A stretch of 64,000 nt of DNA, from positions 5,274,673-5,338,672 of the forward strand of contig BROE01000009.1 in NCBI GenBank assembly GCA_036571765.1, read 5' to 3'. The stretch's first letter is position 1. Each line of letters opens with the position of its first letter. Positions 25,110 through 36,429 of this stretch are shown here, one piece after another. Under the pieces are notes generated by a model. The model made no database searches. It was given only the letters and a program-made list of their open reading frames with translations, and was not told the origin of the DNA. Position numbers and translations under genes: made by a program. Origin of the DNA: Plecoglossus altivelis (lineage: Eukaryota > Chordata > Actinopteri > Osmeriformes > Plecoglossidae).

Positions 25110-26280
25110 TGGCAGAGGCCTGCTCTGTGGCTGCCGTGGAGGTGTGAAGCAGGCAGACAAACCTTGAGATGTCCAGTGGAAGAGAGACACAGGAGTACAA
25201 CACAGGCCCTCTTCCTCTCTTTCTGACCATAAATATGAATCTGAAGTGGATTTCCAGAGTGCTCGCTGAATAAGCTGTCTAACACGGGTGCCAGACACTG
25301 CTATTAAACACCGCTATTCTCTCAAAGGATCCATAGAAAGTCACTAACTGTAGTAGCCCTGTATCTCATTGTCATGTACTAAAGTCACGATTAACATATA
25401 TATTATGTTGACTCGTCTGTGAGGACTTCTGCATGGGTGTTTCTCTACAGCGGGCCTGTTCTCTCTCATCATGATCCACTAAAGGCTGAACTCTAAACCC
25501 TCCACATATGTGGATGGGGTAGAATGGGAACACTAGGAGCTTGGAGGAGTCTGAGGAAATAGACGAGCGGTGCAAGCCCTGCCTCCAATCAGGAACAATC
25601 CTCTGTTATGAGAAGTGTGAGAGAGAGTGGCTGAATGAATACATTTCGGTGAGGAACTCGTTTAAGCACTGTATTACGTGGCATTGGTTTATTGTTACAC
25701 CACTGTGTTCTGAAACTGTTTAGCGATTTGGTCCATGGCGTGTTTCAACCAAAACTCCACACACTCCAATGTTGCAGAGGCCAGAGATCCCAAAGTCTGC
25801 TCTTACCAGGATGACATGGTTGGAGGTGTTGAACATGGGTTTGCGTTCAGGAATAGGTTAGGAGTTGGCTAATGTCGCCGCAGACAGTTACATATGGCGG
25901 GTGTGGAGCATTGGTTAGTGTGTGTCGTGTGTGGGGGAGGGGGAGGGGTGTGGTGGGTTATTTACTTGTTATTTTGCAGTTTGTCCACTCACTTTCTGTC
26001 TGTCCAGGGGATATATGCGCTTAGGCTGAGTTTCATACTGAGACCGGCTAGCGTACTAGCGGCGTATTCTTGTTCTGAGAGTTATGCTGTTCAGAGTTTC
26101 ACCGCTCGATTCTTTCGGTCTTTCTGTCTGATGCTGCAGATGTGTTTCAGTAGAGACGTCGGAGAGTTTTGAGTAGACCAGGAGAAGGAGTGGGAGGGTT
26201 GCTGGTAACCAGGCCTGACAGTAAGCCTGTAGCTGGCACCGAAGCTGAGGAGTGCATGGGCTGTGGAGAGAATGAAGACC
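25110..26280. other. Unique sequence, no gene seen
   Basis: No tandem repeat longer than a few units and no recognisable exon or RNA gene. Confidence 0.55.
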
Positions 26281-26283
26281 CCC

Positions 26284-26286
<3 letters not shown>

Positions 26287-26351
<65 letters not shown>
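26287..26351 (+). repeat. GA microsatellite, pure, about 32 units
   Basis: Uninterrupted GA for 65 bases, the purest dinucleotide array in the window. Length polymorphism is expected. Confidence 0.98.
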
Positions 26352-26354
<3 letters not shown>

Positions 26355-26907
26355 GGATCTGAGCCTGCGTTTCCCTCTCTCTCGCTCTCGTTCTGTCTTT
26401 TACTGTTTCACACACACCAACATTCTTTCTCCCTCTCTCTCCGTTCCACCAGTGAACTGATTCCTAATGCCGCTGGCTCTTCCTTCTCTGTGGACAGCCA
26501 TCCAGATTAGGAGGGGAGGAGGTGAGGGGGGTGAGGGGGGGGTGAGCGGGAGGTGGTGGGCGAACGAGTGAGAGCAGAAGAGTAAGGAGGGGAGAGAGAG
26601 GGGGTAGGGAGGAGGAGGAGGGAGAATGTGTGAGTACAGTCTGTTTGAACGGCACCTGGTACAGGAGGGTTCAAACACTGAATGGAGTAGAGACTTGATC
26701 CCTCTCTGTGTGCATATATGTGTGTGTGTGTGTTATTGTTTGAGTGAGCCCAGCACAGCCTCGTCAGGTTGTGGGTGTCATCATATTTGATCTCAGCAGG
26801 CCGTGACATGGAGGAACAGAAACACACATGATTAAAGCAGCAGTCGGCTGCAGCTTGGCAGTGAAGATTCCCTCTGCTTCCACATGGAAACGCCCAGGGC
26901 TCCGACG

Positions 26908-26909
<2 letters not shown>

Positions 26910-26945
<36 letters not shown>
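26910..26945 (+). repeat. CA microsatellite
   Basis: A pure CA run of about 17 units. Confidence 0.96.
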
Positions 26946-26949
<4 letters not shown>

Positions 26950-27100
26950 CCCTAAATCACACGCAGGTGATCGCTAACACACCGATCCATAGTGTATTTT
27001 TAGCCACCAGCCATGCAGAGTAGAGGGAAATCACAGGTCCCAGCAGATGTGTGTGTGCGTTTGAAGGCCATGTTTTATTAAGAGCTTGTCAACACAGTGT

Positions 27101-27600
27101 GCAGAGCTGGATGCAGAGCTGGATGCAGAGGTGGATGTAGAGCTGGATGTAAAGGTGGATGCAGAGCTGGATGTAGAGCTGGATGCAGAGCTGGACGTAG
27201 AGGTGGACGTAGAGGTGGATGCAGAGCTGGACGTAGAGGTGGACGTAGAGGTGGATGCAGAGCTGGATGCAGAGGTGGATGGATGCAGAGGTGGATGTAG
27301 AGGTAGATGCAGAGCTGGATGCAGAGCTGGATGCAGAGCTGGATGTAGAGCTGGATGTAGAGGTGGATGCAGAGCTGGATGTAGAGGTGGATGCAGAGCT
27401 GGATGTAGAGCTGGATGGATGCAGAGGTGGATGTAGAGGTGGATGCAGAGCTGGATGTAGAGGTGGATGCAGAGCTGGATGTAGAGCTGGATGGATGCAG
27501 AGCTGGATGTAGAGGTGGATGCAGAGCTGGATGTAGAGGTGGATGCAGAGCTGGACGTAGAGGTGGACGTAGAGGTGGATGCAGAGCTGGATGCAGAGCT
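27101..27600 (+). repeat. 12-bp minisatellite (CTGGATGCAGAG family)
   Basis: About forty units of twelve bases are built from two variable spots: GCAGAG or GTAGAG, followed by CTGGAT, GTGGAT, CTGGAC or GTGGAC. Occasional four-base GGAT insertions shift the register. Because twelve is a multiple of three, all frames stay open and yield an artificial acidic repeat peptide (ELDAEVDV); there is no reason to call it a gene. Confidence 0.95.
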
Positions 27601-28389
27601 ATGGGCTAGTTGTTTTGTGCTGCGACACTTCCAGTAGGATCACTACTCAACACTGCTTCATCAGACAGCAGCAGACGTCTGTTGTCTGCCTTACGTATCT
27701 TATTACTTATTGAATGAAACAGGATTCACTCTGCAGATTCAGCTTCTACATGTGCAAGACACACACACACATACTGCCCCCCCTGGCTCACACACACCAT
27801 CAAACACACATCCTCTCCATCAAAGCCATTTGATTTCAGCATGAGATAACATCATGTCTCTTTCCTGTGAGAACACAGTTCCCCCCCTGGCCCCACCCCC
27901 AACACACACACACACACACACACTCACTACCTGGATTGACATGCATAAATACAGTCATGCATAAATACATAGCTAATGTATGGAGGAAGCCTGTCCCAGA
28001 TGTTCTTTTATGAGGGCAGGAACTTGGCCTTTCTATCTTATCGTCGACGGTGCAAAGACTTGGCGCTTCCAAATGTTAACTCTCCAACAGCGTCTGAAGA
28101 AACTCAAGACACGTTTAGCTTCTCAACTGGTGAGATGCTCTTTGGCTGGCTTCCAGCATCTCAATCCTCCTTTTCTGCCTTTTGATGTCATGAGCTGTAA
28201 TTGTTATTCTCTGGATTGTATTAAGGAGATACAGAGACTGGGATTTGCTTCAGCAACGCACAGACAATAATTAGAACGGCATCTTCCTGAAGTGATTCTA
28301 ACACAGGAGTCAAGAAGGAGACGAGGGCCTGGTCGAATCTAAATCCCCTCCGCATCCCAACCTCTGTTATTACCTAGTCTGTCCTTCCT

Positions 28390-29065
28390 CTTCCCGTCTC
28401 TGCTGTGCCTCTTCTACTCCGCCCTGTATCCTTCCTCGCGTCCTTCCCCTCCTTCTGTTTTCACCCCCTCTCTCTGCCCTCCCTCCTCCTCCCTCTCCCC
28501 TGTTTTCACCCCCTCTCTCCGCCCTCCTCCCCTCTCTCCGCCCTCTCTCGCCCTCCCTCCTCCTCCTCTCCCCTGTCTTCACCCCCTCTCTCCGTCCTCC
28601 TCCTCCTCCCTCTCCCCTGTCTTCACCCCCTCTCTCCCCCCTCCTCCTCCTCCCTCTCCTCTCCTCTCTCGTCTTCCCTGTCTTCCCCTCCGCTCTCCTC
28701 TCCGTCTCTCCGTCCTCCTCCTCCCTCTCCCTGTCTTCACCCCCTCTCCTCCCTCCCCTCCTCCCCCTTCTCTCCCTGTCTTCACCCCCTCTCTCCTCCT
28801 CTCCTCCTCCCCCTCTCCCCTGTCTTCACCCTCTCTCCGTCCTCTCCTCCTCCTCCCCTCCCCTCGTCCCTCCTCCTCCCTCTCTCTGTTTCACCCCTCT
28901 CCCTCTCCTCCTCTCTCCTCCTCCTCCCTCTCCCCTGTCTTCACCCCCTCTCTCCGTCCTCTCCTCCTCCTCCCTCTCCCCTGTCTTCACCCCCTCTCTC
29001 CGTCCTCCTCCTCCTCTCTCTCCCCTGTCTTCACCCCTTCTCTCCGTCCTCCTCCTCCTCCCCTA
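28390..29065 (+). repeat. Long polypyrimidine tract with minisatellite structure
   Basis: About 670 bases are mostly C and T. A phrase of the form CCCCTGTCTTCACCCCCTCT followed by CTCCGTCCTCCTCCTCCTC recurs about twelve times at irregular spacing of roughly 40-60 bases. A 251-residue plus-strand open frame (28405-29160) is only repeat translation. Confidence 0.93.
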
Positions 29066-29189
29066 ACCGTGACAGACATGGCCCCAGATCCACTCAGCTC
29101 GCTGCAACGCGCTGCAACGCACCGCAAATCAAATATGACAGGGAATATTGTAGGGCATAATGGCAAATCGCAGAAGAAAGTACAACTGT

Positions 29190-29250
29190 ACACACACACA
29201 CACACATGCGTATACACACAAACACACACACATACACACACACACAAATA
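29190..29250 (+). repeat. CA microsatellite
   Basis: Interrupted CA run with ATGCGTATAC and ATACAC interruptions. Confidence 0.93.
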
Positions 29251-29334
29251 GCTCTGGGCTTAATTGAACAAGGCTGGCCCTGACCTGAACTCTAGCTCAG
29301 AGTGTAGGGTAATAGAGCTGCTGGATAACTGCTG

Positions 29335-29680
29335 CACTCTCTCTTTCTCTCCCTTTCTTTCTCTTCCTCTCCCTTTTCCTCTCTTTACCTCTCTTTCTTT
29401 TATCCACGCTCACTTTTTCTTGCTCTCTTTCACTATCTGTCTGTCCCTCTCGTTGTGTCCTCTTTCTCTCTTTTCCTCTCTTTGCTTATATCTGTCCTCT
29501 CTCTCTCTCTCTCTCTCTGTCCATCCCATTCCCTCGCTTTCTTATTTTTTCCCCCCATCTCTTGCTCTGTATTCTCTTTCTCTCCCCCTCTCCTTCTGTT
29601 CCTTTCTCTCTCTCTCTTACTCTAGTTTCTTTCCCTGTCCGTCTCTCTCTCTCTCTCTCTTCCCCTCTCTGTCTGCTGTT
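29335..29680 (+). repeat. CT-rich tract
   Basis: Pyrimidine-rich sequence with CTCTCTCTCTC runs at about 29497-29518 and 29644-29660. Confidence 0.88.
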
Positions 29681-29839
29681 CTGCTCACCCACTGGTACTG
29701 CAGTCAGCACATTTTGCTGTTTGAAGTACCTACTTATTGTAATGATTCAGGAATATGTGTCATGTTTCTTTCAGTGAGTAGTGAACTGAGACTCCCTAAA
29801 CTGCCACAGCGCCTGCCGTTGTGTGGCAAATAAATGTAT

Positions 29840-30130
29840 TCAGAACTGACCTGAATTGCCCCGCGTAATCTTATTTTTCCAATGGCTTTTCCAATAATAT
29901 TTGCATATGTGACAGTTATCTACATAAAATACAGTTTTGTGCTTTAATATCACTGTAAAGCCGTCTCAGGAGGGGCGATGACAAAGCCATCTTCCTAAAC
30001 GATCAACACACAAACCTCTTGACTGTTTGTTTATGTCCTTCTGCTCAAAGCTCTTCAATCAGCTCTCAGATGTCTTGTTTTTAACTTTGAGAACTTGACA
30101 GAAGTTAGTTTCTCTCTGGATCCCAGACGC
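29840..30130. promoter_or_regulatory. Candidate conserved non-coding island
   Basis: Unique AT-rich sequence with CCAATGGC, ATATTTGCATATG (octamer-like ATTTGCAT) and GCTTTAATATCAC. It is a weak regulatory candidate based on texture alone. Confidence 0.22.
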
Positions 30131-30154
30131 TAGCAGTTCTGTTTGACTGAGACA

Positions 30155-30275
30155 GGCGGAGAGAGAGGGAGGGAGGGAGGGAGGGAGGGAGGGAGTGAGA
30201 GAGAGAGGGAGAGAGAGGGAGAGGGAGAGAGAGAGAGAGAGGGAGGGAGCTGGGGATGGCAGGAGGGAGAGAGAG
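30155..30275 (+). repeat. GGGA tetranucleotide and GA repeat
   Basis: GAGGGAGGGAGGGAGGGAGG is followed by GAGAGAGGGAGA units. Confidence 0.93.
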
Positions 30276-30463
30276 AGGACCTATCTCCTTCCATCTCTAG
30301 CCTCCTGTCTGCTTTGAATAATGGGCGTGATCATTTCTCCTCCTCCAATAAAGGAGTGGGTCGGAGATGAGTAAACAAGCTGATTGGCCTGGGAGCTGAA
30401 GGTCATTGTGTCCGCAGGTGACACAACAGTGAATTACAACAGTACTGGTCTCTCCATACATCA

Positions 30464-30645
30464 TCGGAGGGAGAGGGAGACAGGGGGAGAGAGAGGGGGA
30501 GACAGAGAGGTAGAGGGGGGAGAGACAGAAAGGGTGGAAGGCAGAAAGGGAGAGACAGAGGGAGATGGTGGAGAAGCAGAGATGGAGAGAGAGGGAGAGG
30601 GGGGAGGGACTGAGAGAGAGAGGGGGAGAGAGAGAGAGGGAGTGA
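30464..30645 (+). repeat. GA-rich purine tract
   Basis: GGAGAGACAGAGG-type repeats cover about 180 bases. Confidence 0.88.
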
Positions 30646-30965
30646 CATACATGGCAGAAGAGAATAAGAGAACGTAGAGAAAGAAAGAACAGAAATAAAG
30701 ACAGAGAGATTGACTCCCCCCAGACATAAAAAGAGCAAAATATTTTTTGGAGTTGTTCAGCTAAATCAGCTGTTTCTCTTTACAGAGTATTTTATGGGAA
30801 TCATTTGGAAGGTTAAGGAGTCCATGTGTTCTGTGTGATCACGATCTAGAGTCTGTTCTGGCCTCGATGGTTGCCAACCTTCATTAATTCCTTCAGCAGA
30901 ATGCAATCCTGACCAGGAGACAGGTGTGTGTTAGTGTTGTTCTCTGTGCCGGGGTAGGCTAGTGA

Positions 30966-30967
<2 letters not shown>

Positions 30968-31010
<43 letters not shown>
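30968..31010 (+). repeat. CA microsatellite
   Basis: Pure CA run of about 20 units. Confidence 0.97.
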
Positions 31011-31011
<1 letters not shown>

Positions 31012-31254
31012 AGAATGACGCGCTCTAATCAGTGGTCAGGACAGCCCCAGATGTGTGTCTGTTGCTGGGAGGAGAGTGTCTGTCTGGCTGTACGAGGGCT
31101 GTCGTGAGCTTGGGAGTATTTCCGTTTGCAGATTCCAGTCAGTCCCCCAGAGTGAGGCTGTCTCTCCATCTGATCCTGTGCATCCCAATGGCAGGCTTTC
31201 AGACCACACTGCTCCACAAGCCAGGGATCACACACCTGCCTGTCACCCATGCTA

Positions 31255-31790
31255 CCTCTCTCTCTCTCAGTCTGTCTCTCTCCCTCTTATTGGCTTGCTT
31301 GCCCGCTCTCTCTCCATCTCCCACTCACTCTCTCTCTCTCTTAAATGTTGAATTCTCTCCCTCTGTGTCTCTCACGCTGCCCCTCTCTCTCTTTCTCTCT
31401 TTCTCATTCTCCCTGTCCTTTTCCTTTCTCTGTCACACACCACTGTTCACATAGATTTCCCTGGCAGCTGCGGTCACAACATCTTCCGCAGTCTTCCTCT
31501 CTCTCCCTCCCTCTCTTCCCCTCCCTCTCCTCCCTCTCTCTCTCCCCCTCTCTCTCCCTCCTCTCTCTCCTCTCTCCCTCGCTCTTTCTCTCCCTGCCTC
31601 TCTCTCTCCCTCTTTCCCTCTCTCTCCCTCCCTCTCGCTCCTCTCCCTCCCTTTCTCTTCCTCCCTCTTGCTTCTCTCTCTCCCTCCTTCCCTCTCTCTC
31701 CCTCTCCCTCTCCCTCCGTCCTTCCCTCACTCACTCACTCTCTCTCTCTCTCTCTCTCTCTTTATCTATCTCTATCTCTGTCTCTCTCCA
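31255..31790 (+). repeat. CT-rich region
   Basis: CT-rich patches (31255-31420) and a nearly pure pyrimidine tract of CTCCCTCCCTCTCT type (31490-31790) ending in a CT run and CTATCTCTATCTCTG. Confidence 0.9.
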
Positions 31791-32255
31791 TATTTGACTC
31801 CTGGAGAGATATCAGTCTCATGAGCATGGGAGAGTTACCAGCTGAAGGAAGTGTGCGTGCTGCAGAGTATGTTGGCAGGTATAACTGACCACTGTAGGAG
31901 GCTGGCTGATACTTCAAAAGATTTGTTCTTGTTTACTGTGTCATGCTGCTCTGTATTGTAACTGAGATAAAAAAGGAAAAAAGGTGGAAGAAGAAAAGAT
32001 GTCTCTCCGCTACCCTGTTGGGAGGATCTGGGAGTTTTTGTCAGAAGTGTGTGTGAGTGGCGGTGGGATTTCCGTGTGTGTATCGGTTTGTCCCACATGC
32101 AGCGCGTCACTGGGAGAGGGTTAGAGGTAAAGCATCATGCTGTCGTTAGTAACATGTCTTCTCCTTGGGGAGGAGGTTTGAGATCAGCCTAATGGCGAAA
32201 GTTTGAGGAAAAGCTTAGTCACTACACCTCCCCAATGCTGATCTGAGAACAGCCT

Positions 32256-32289
32256 TACATAGAACACGTTTTCCCGAATGTTCTATGTA
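32256..32289. other. 11-bp inverted repeat
   Basis: TACATAGAACA at 32256-32266 is the reverse complement of TGTTCTATGTA at 32279-32289, with a 12-base spacer. Confidence 0.85.
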
Positions 32290-33800
32290 GGCTATATATC
32301 CTTCTAATCCCCCGATTTCTGATGTTGCTCATGGCTAAAGGCGTGTGATATTGCTCCTCAAGCCCATGTTCAACTGGTCTGAGGCGGGGTCTTAGATCTC
32401 CACATGGTCGCTGTCTCTGCTCTGCCAGGGAGGGGTTAGCAACTGTGAGCTTTTGTTTGACAACAATATCCCTCTTAGTGATTTACAGCTGCTCATAGGG
32501 TGCGCCGGGGTCAGCTGACCAGCCGAGCATACTGGGAAGGCAGGAAGTGGAGTGTGTTATTATAATGGACTAGCTGTTAGCGCGGTGGTGTGTGTGTGTG
32601 TGTGTGTGTAAAAGGACACGGACTGGGAGATTCTACTTATAAATGTCACTCACCCTGCTCCGTCAGATGACATCCAATAAAAGACCCTTTAAATCAACTG
32701 GTCGTCCCACAGCCCCTAACCGGCCAATCCTGGAGTCCATTTGAAGAACCAATAAAAACGTCAGGCGGAGGGCCTCGGCCATGGGGCAGGGAGAGGAGTG
32801 GTGGAGGTTGTATAGGATGGCTGTTCTCTCGCCTCTGCCCAGTGCTGTGAACCTGGTAGCAGTCATGGCTGGTGGCCATTGATGCTTCACCACTGTAGAA
32901 GGTTTCTTGCTAGAAAGTTTCTAAAGGTTTTAACGGCTTTTCCGACAGTTTGGAAAAACAATATCTCATTTTAAGTGGGGAAAAAATATTTTCGAAAGGT
33001 TTCAAAAATATTTTTCAAGTTACAAAACAGAAAGTTACGAAAGGTTACAACGATATATTTGATTTTTCATGTTTGAATCAATGTTCTTGCCCAGTCAACC
33101 ACCTCTGTCTCCTGCACCGTCAAACTTGACATTACTCTTTGTAATCTTATATTGAAAGTGGTTGAACGGCCGAAATGGGACCCACATGGCTAATTTAACT
33201 GCCCCTCAAAATTGTAATATATCACTCTTGGATTTTCAGGCCGGAATGTTTCGATATAGATGTGTATATACATATTAAAGTACACTGTTGTGACAATGGT
33301 TTAAAAAATTTGATGAGGCTAGCTCTACGTCCATTTTTTTTCAAATTCCTGACACATGTCACTGATTAGGGGCTAGTCTGTTGAAATGAGTCCACATTTG
33401 GTTAGATGGTATCTGCCATTACCTGGATGTATTCATTGTTGTGATGGTTGACTGTGCTTTCATGTCTGCAGTGACTGTAGTCACGGCTGTATACAGGGTT
33501 TGAAAAATACCGGGGTCCGAAAACAAAACCTTCTAGGTGGTTGGAATTAGGCTACTGATGTAAACCGGTACCAAACTAGATGACTCAGGATGGACGGCAT
33601 GGCAACACGCCTGAGCAGTGCATAACACAAAGCAGCGGGTTTGTAATGCAAACAAATTGTTCTTAGTTTATCCATTTTTAAGCTAAACCAAAATGCGATA
33701 ACATGTTTGACCCGCCTTGTGCTTAAACGTGTTGAGCCACGGGTGTATGCATCTTCTATTGTTATGGGATGTCGTCCCAAAGTCTATTCAACGGTCCCAG

Positions 33801-33838
33801 ACGTCTTTTTTTCTCGTCGTCCAGGCGACGAGAAAAAA
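33801..33838. other. Near-perfect hairpin
   Basis: ACGTC-T7-CTCGTCG is followed by a short TCCAGG spacer and CGACGAG-A8-GACGT. The arms pair over about 19 bases with only one extra A. No longer flanking inverted repeat or target duplication was seen. Confidence 0.9.
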
Positions 33839-34359
33839 AAGACGTTATTTTCGATCCTATGGTTTGGTGTGAAGATGGACGTATTGTGGGGTGGGATGTC
33901 TCTCTCAGGGCCCTTTCCTCTCTGTTTACCTGCCAGAAAGTACTGCCACTACGAATCAGCTATCCATCCTCCACACCCATCCTGCCCCAACCACACAGAC
34001 ACATTCACAGTCTGAAGGCGTAGTTAACTGGAGGTTGGGTCCACACCACACCAAGTACACATCCACCTCCAGTATGTGGACACATCACATGATTGTGGGG
34101 GCTTGAGTATGCTTGTCTTGTTATCACTGTAAGTACGAGCCTGTGGAAAATAATTTCCTCCGGGGGGACAAGAAAAGCACTCCACTCTGGCCTGTATCGA
34201 CCCTGGTTTTGTAGGCCTCTAACCCCAACCCCCGGGCAGCTCTCATGGGCTACTGGAGCACGACGGGCTGCCCACATCCATCCAGACAGAGGCTTGGCTA
34301 GCCTAGCTGGAGGAATTAAAGACTGTTTTAAAACAACAACTAGGTCATACAGGTGTGTG

Positions 34360-34425
34360 TGTGTGTGTGCTGGGTGGAGAGGGTGGAGAGGGTGGAGAGG
34401 TCCAGGGGGGAGGGGGGTTGGAACA
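34360..34425 (+). repeat. GT run and GGGTGGAGA tandem repeat
   Basis: A nine-base unit GGGTGGAGA is repeated three to four times after a short GT run, then a G-rich stretch follows. Confidence 0.88.
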
Positions 34426-34719
34426 GGGGCCGGCTGCACGAGTGACACGTTTTCAATCACATGGTTGATTCCTGGGAGATTGTGGAGAGAGCAGACTGGG
34501 GTGTTTCATGGGGTACAATGGCCCAGGCAGGATTGCTTTCTCCCTGACACAAGGAGAAAAAAAAAGGTGTATAATTTCAAACAATGCCCTGGTACAGTGT
34601 GTAATATAGTCAGCCTTGAAAAATGGTCCAAATCTCCTATTGCTGTCTGCAATTTACCTCTGCGGCCGTGAAACAAAATCCATTGTTGCTACTGCCTTGC
34701 ACTGCCATTCTGGCCAGAT

Positions 34720-34868
34720 AGTGTGTGTGTGTGTGTGTGCTTGTTTGTGTGTGTGTGTGCTTGTTTGTGTGGGTTGCTGTGTGTGATGGAGAAGGGAGTC
34801 GGTGTGTGCGCGTGTGTGTGCGTGCGTGCGTGTGTGCACGTCTGTGTGTGCGTGTGTGTGTGCCCGTG
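34720..34868 (+). repeat. GT microsatellite, interrupted
   Basis: GT runs with GCTTGTTTGTGT (twice) and GCGTGCGTGCGTGTGTGC interruptions. Confidence 0.93.
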
Positions 34869-35071
34869 CGGGCAAGCGGACAGTCTATGTATTTGTAGTT
34901 CTATTCAGTGGTAGAGGTGGGAGGGCCATTGTGAAGCATATTGTAGCAACTGACATTACCTATACCTGCAGGGTATCAATTCTACTAAATGGCATGTGGC
35001 TAGCACAAGTTTGTAAATTGCAAGGCATCAATCTTGTGGAGATAACTGTGCTTGTACAGTGTCTGCCTGTG

Positions 35072-35133
35072 TATTGTGTGTGTGTGTGTATTGTGTGTGT
35101 GTGTGTGTGTGTGTAGAGTGTGTGTGTGTAGTA
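35072..35133 (+). repeat. GT microsatellite
   Basis: GT runs broken by ATTGTG and AGAGTG. Confidence 0.93.
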
Positions 35134-35644
35134 ATGTTCTCTACTCCAGTCGAGTGTTACCCTCGTAAAATGCTTCCTCCTCCAGTCGGAGATCATTCCA
35201 CTACAGCTCTCAGCTGTGATAGGCTGGAGGAGAGGAGCTTGTCTCCTATAGGCTGGTTGGGTGAAACATTGAGCTCAACAGTAAGAGAAAGACAGAAAGA
35301 CTTCTGCTACTAGGTTAGAAGGTTTGGAACGGTACTGAGATCACTATGACAGAGGTAGGCTGGTTCCACACACAGTACAACAGAACAAACCCCTACTTAG
35401 TTTTCGAAAGTTGTGAGTCTGCTTAAATCTTGGAAAGGGGGCCTTAAAATGTTCAAAATTCATCTCTGCTGTTGCCTAAGGATAGAAGGTTTATTGAGTC
35501 AACTCTCACTTGTGCATGATCTATATCATAATCAATAACATATCTTTAATATGTCAGTCCAAAAAAACGGGAAGATTTGTTCGTCTCCAAAACGTTGTGG
35601 CGCTTTTCTCCTCGTGTCCCGTTTGGACAGTAATAATGAAGCGT

Positions 35645-35768
35645 CAAAACAAGCCGTACCTCAAAACAAAGCCGTACCTCAAAACAAGCCGTACCTCAAA
35701 ACAAGCCGTACCTCAAAACAAGCCGTACCTCAAAACAAGCCGTACCTCAAAACAAGCCGTACCTCAAA
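35645..35768 (+). repeat. 17-bp tandem repeat abutting the gap
   Basis: The unit CAAAACAAGCCGTACCT is repeated about seven times with one 18-base variant (an extra A near 35670). The array ends within 10 bases of the N gap, so its true length is unknown. Confidence 0.95.
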
Positions 35769-35776
35769 TCTCTCTC

Positions 35777-35983
35777 NNNNNNNNNNNNNNNNNNNNNNNN
35801 NNNNNNNNNNNNNNNNNNNNNNNNNNNNNNNNNNNNNNNNNNNNNNNNNNNNNNNNNNNNNNNNNNNNNNNNNNNNNNNNNNNNNNNNNNNNNNNNNNNN
35901 NNNNNNNNNNNNNNNNNNNNNNNNNNNNNNNNNNNNNNNNNNNNNNNNNNNNNNNNNNNNNNNNNNNNNNNNNNNNNNNNNNN
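35777..35983. other. Assembly gap (207 N)
   Basis: A run of 207 undefined bases interrupts the sequence. It lies immediately after a 17-bp tandem repeat and a short CTCTCTC stretch, so unresolved repeat expansion is the likely cause. Open frames that cross the gap are meaningless. Confidence 1.
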
Positions 35984-36429
35984 TAACACAACAATCACGA
36001 ATTTCGTTAGCTTCATTAATGTTTCAACAGAACAATGTATTGACCTTTCAACACTGTAATTCCGACAATCATATCACCACGCCACGTTCTTTTCTCGACA
36101 AACGTTAAAAGATTAGTTTCTTGGGGACAGGAAGGCCGGTGAAGCATCACTGTGTCCATCCACATGCAGTGCTGATTGTCTAGCTGACGAATCCCTAGGT
36201 GTACCGTCCGGAACGTCTTCTCCGTCTATCAAACTACAGACCAATCATACTTTCCTCTTTTAATTGGGAGCCAAGACAGCGAGGACCAAGAGATTCACTC
36301 ATTCGACTTCACTTTATCTCTTTCATCATTCAATTCGATTCATCTCATATCTGATGTCCAATTTGCCTCTAATGCTGTGTGTGATCAATGGCTCAATTTG
36401 ACACTTATTCGAGGATGCAAGATGGAGTG

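Larger units (their letters stand above)
31800..34350. other. Repeat-poor AT-rich stretch, possible old transposon remnants
   Basis: Apart from a short GT run at 32588-32608 and the two inverted repeats listed separately, this is unique DNA. At 32890-33060 it has an AT-rich texture with recurring AAAGGTTT-like words, which may be decayed mobile DNA. No transposase frame seen. Confidence 0.45.

Noticed and set aside
27086..27609. Acidic repeat protein (ELDAEVDV type) or its cysteine/glycine-rich alternate frame
   Set aside because: The frames come from a 12-bp DNA repeat that is open in several frames at once; unit inserts shift the frame freely, which a selected protein would not allow.
28405..29160. 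251-residue proline/serine/leucine open frame
   Set aside because: It is produced by a polypyrimidine tract; no start context, splice sites or domain.
32161..32290. Terminal inverted repeats of a small DNA transposon
   Set aside because: Only an 11-bp inverted repeat with a 12-base spacer and some shared words in shuffled order; no flanking target duplication.
35510..36108. Open frames across the assembly gap
   Set aside because: They contain runs of undefined residues from N bases and a 17-bp repeat; not real coding sequence.
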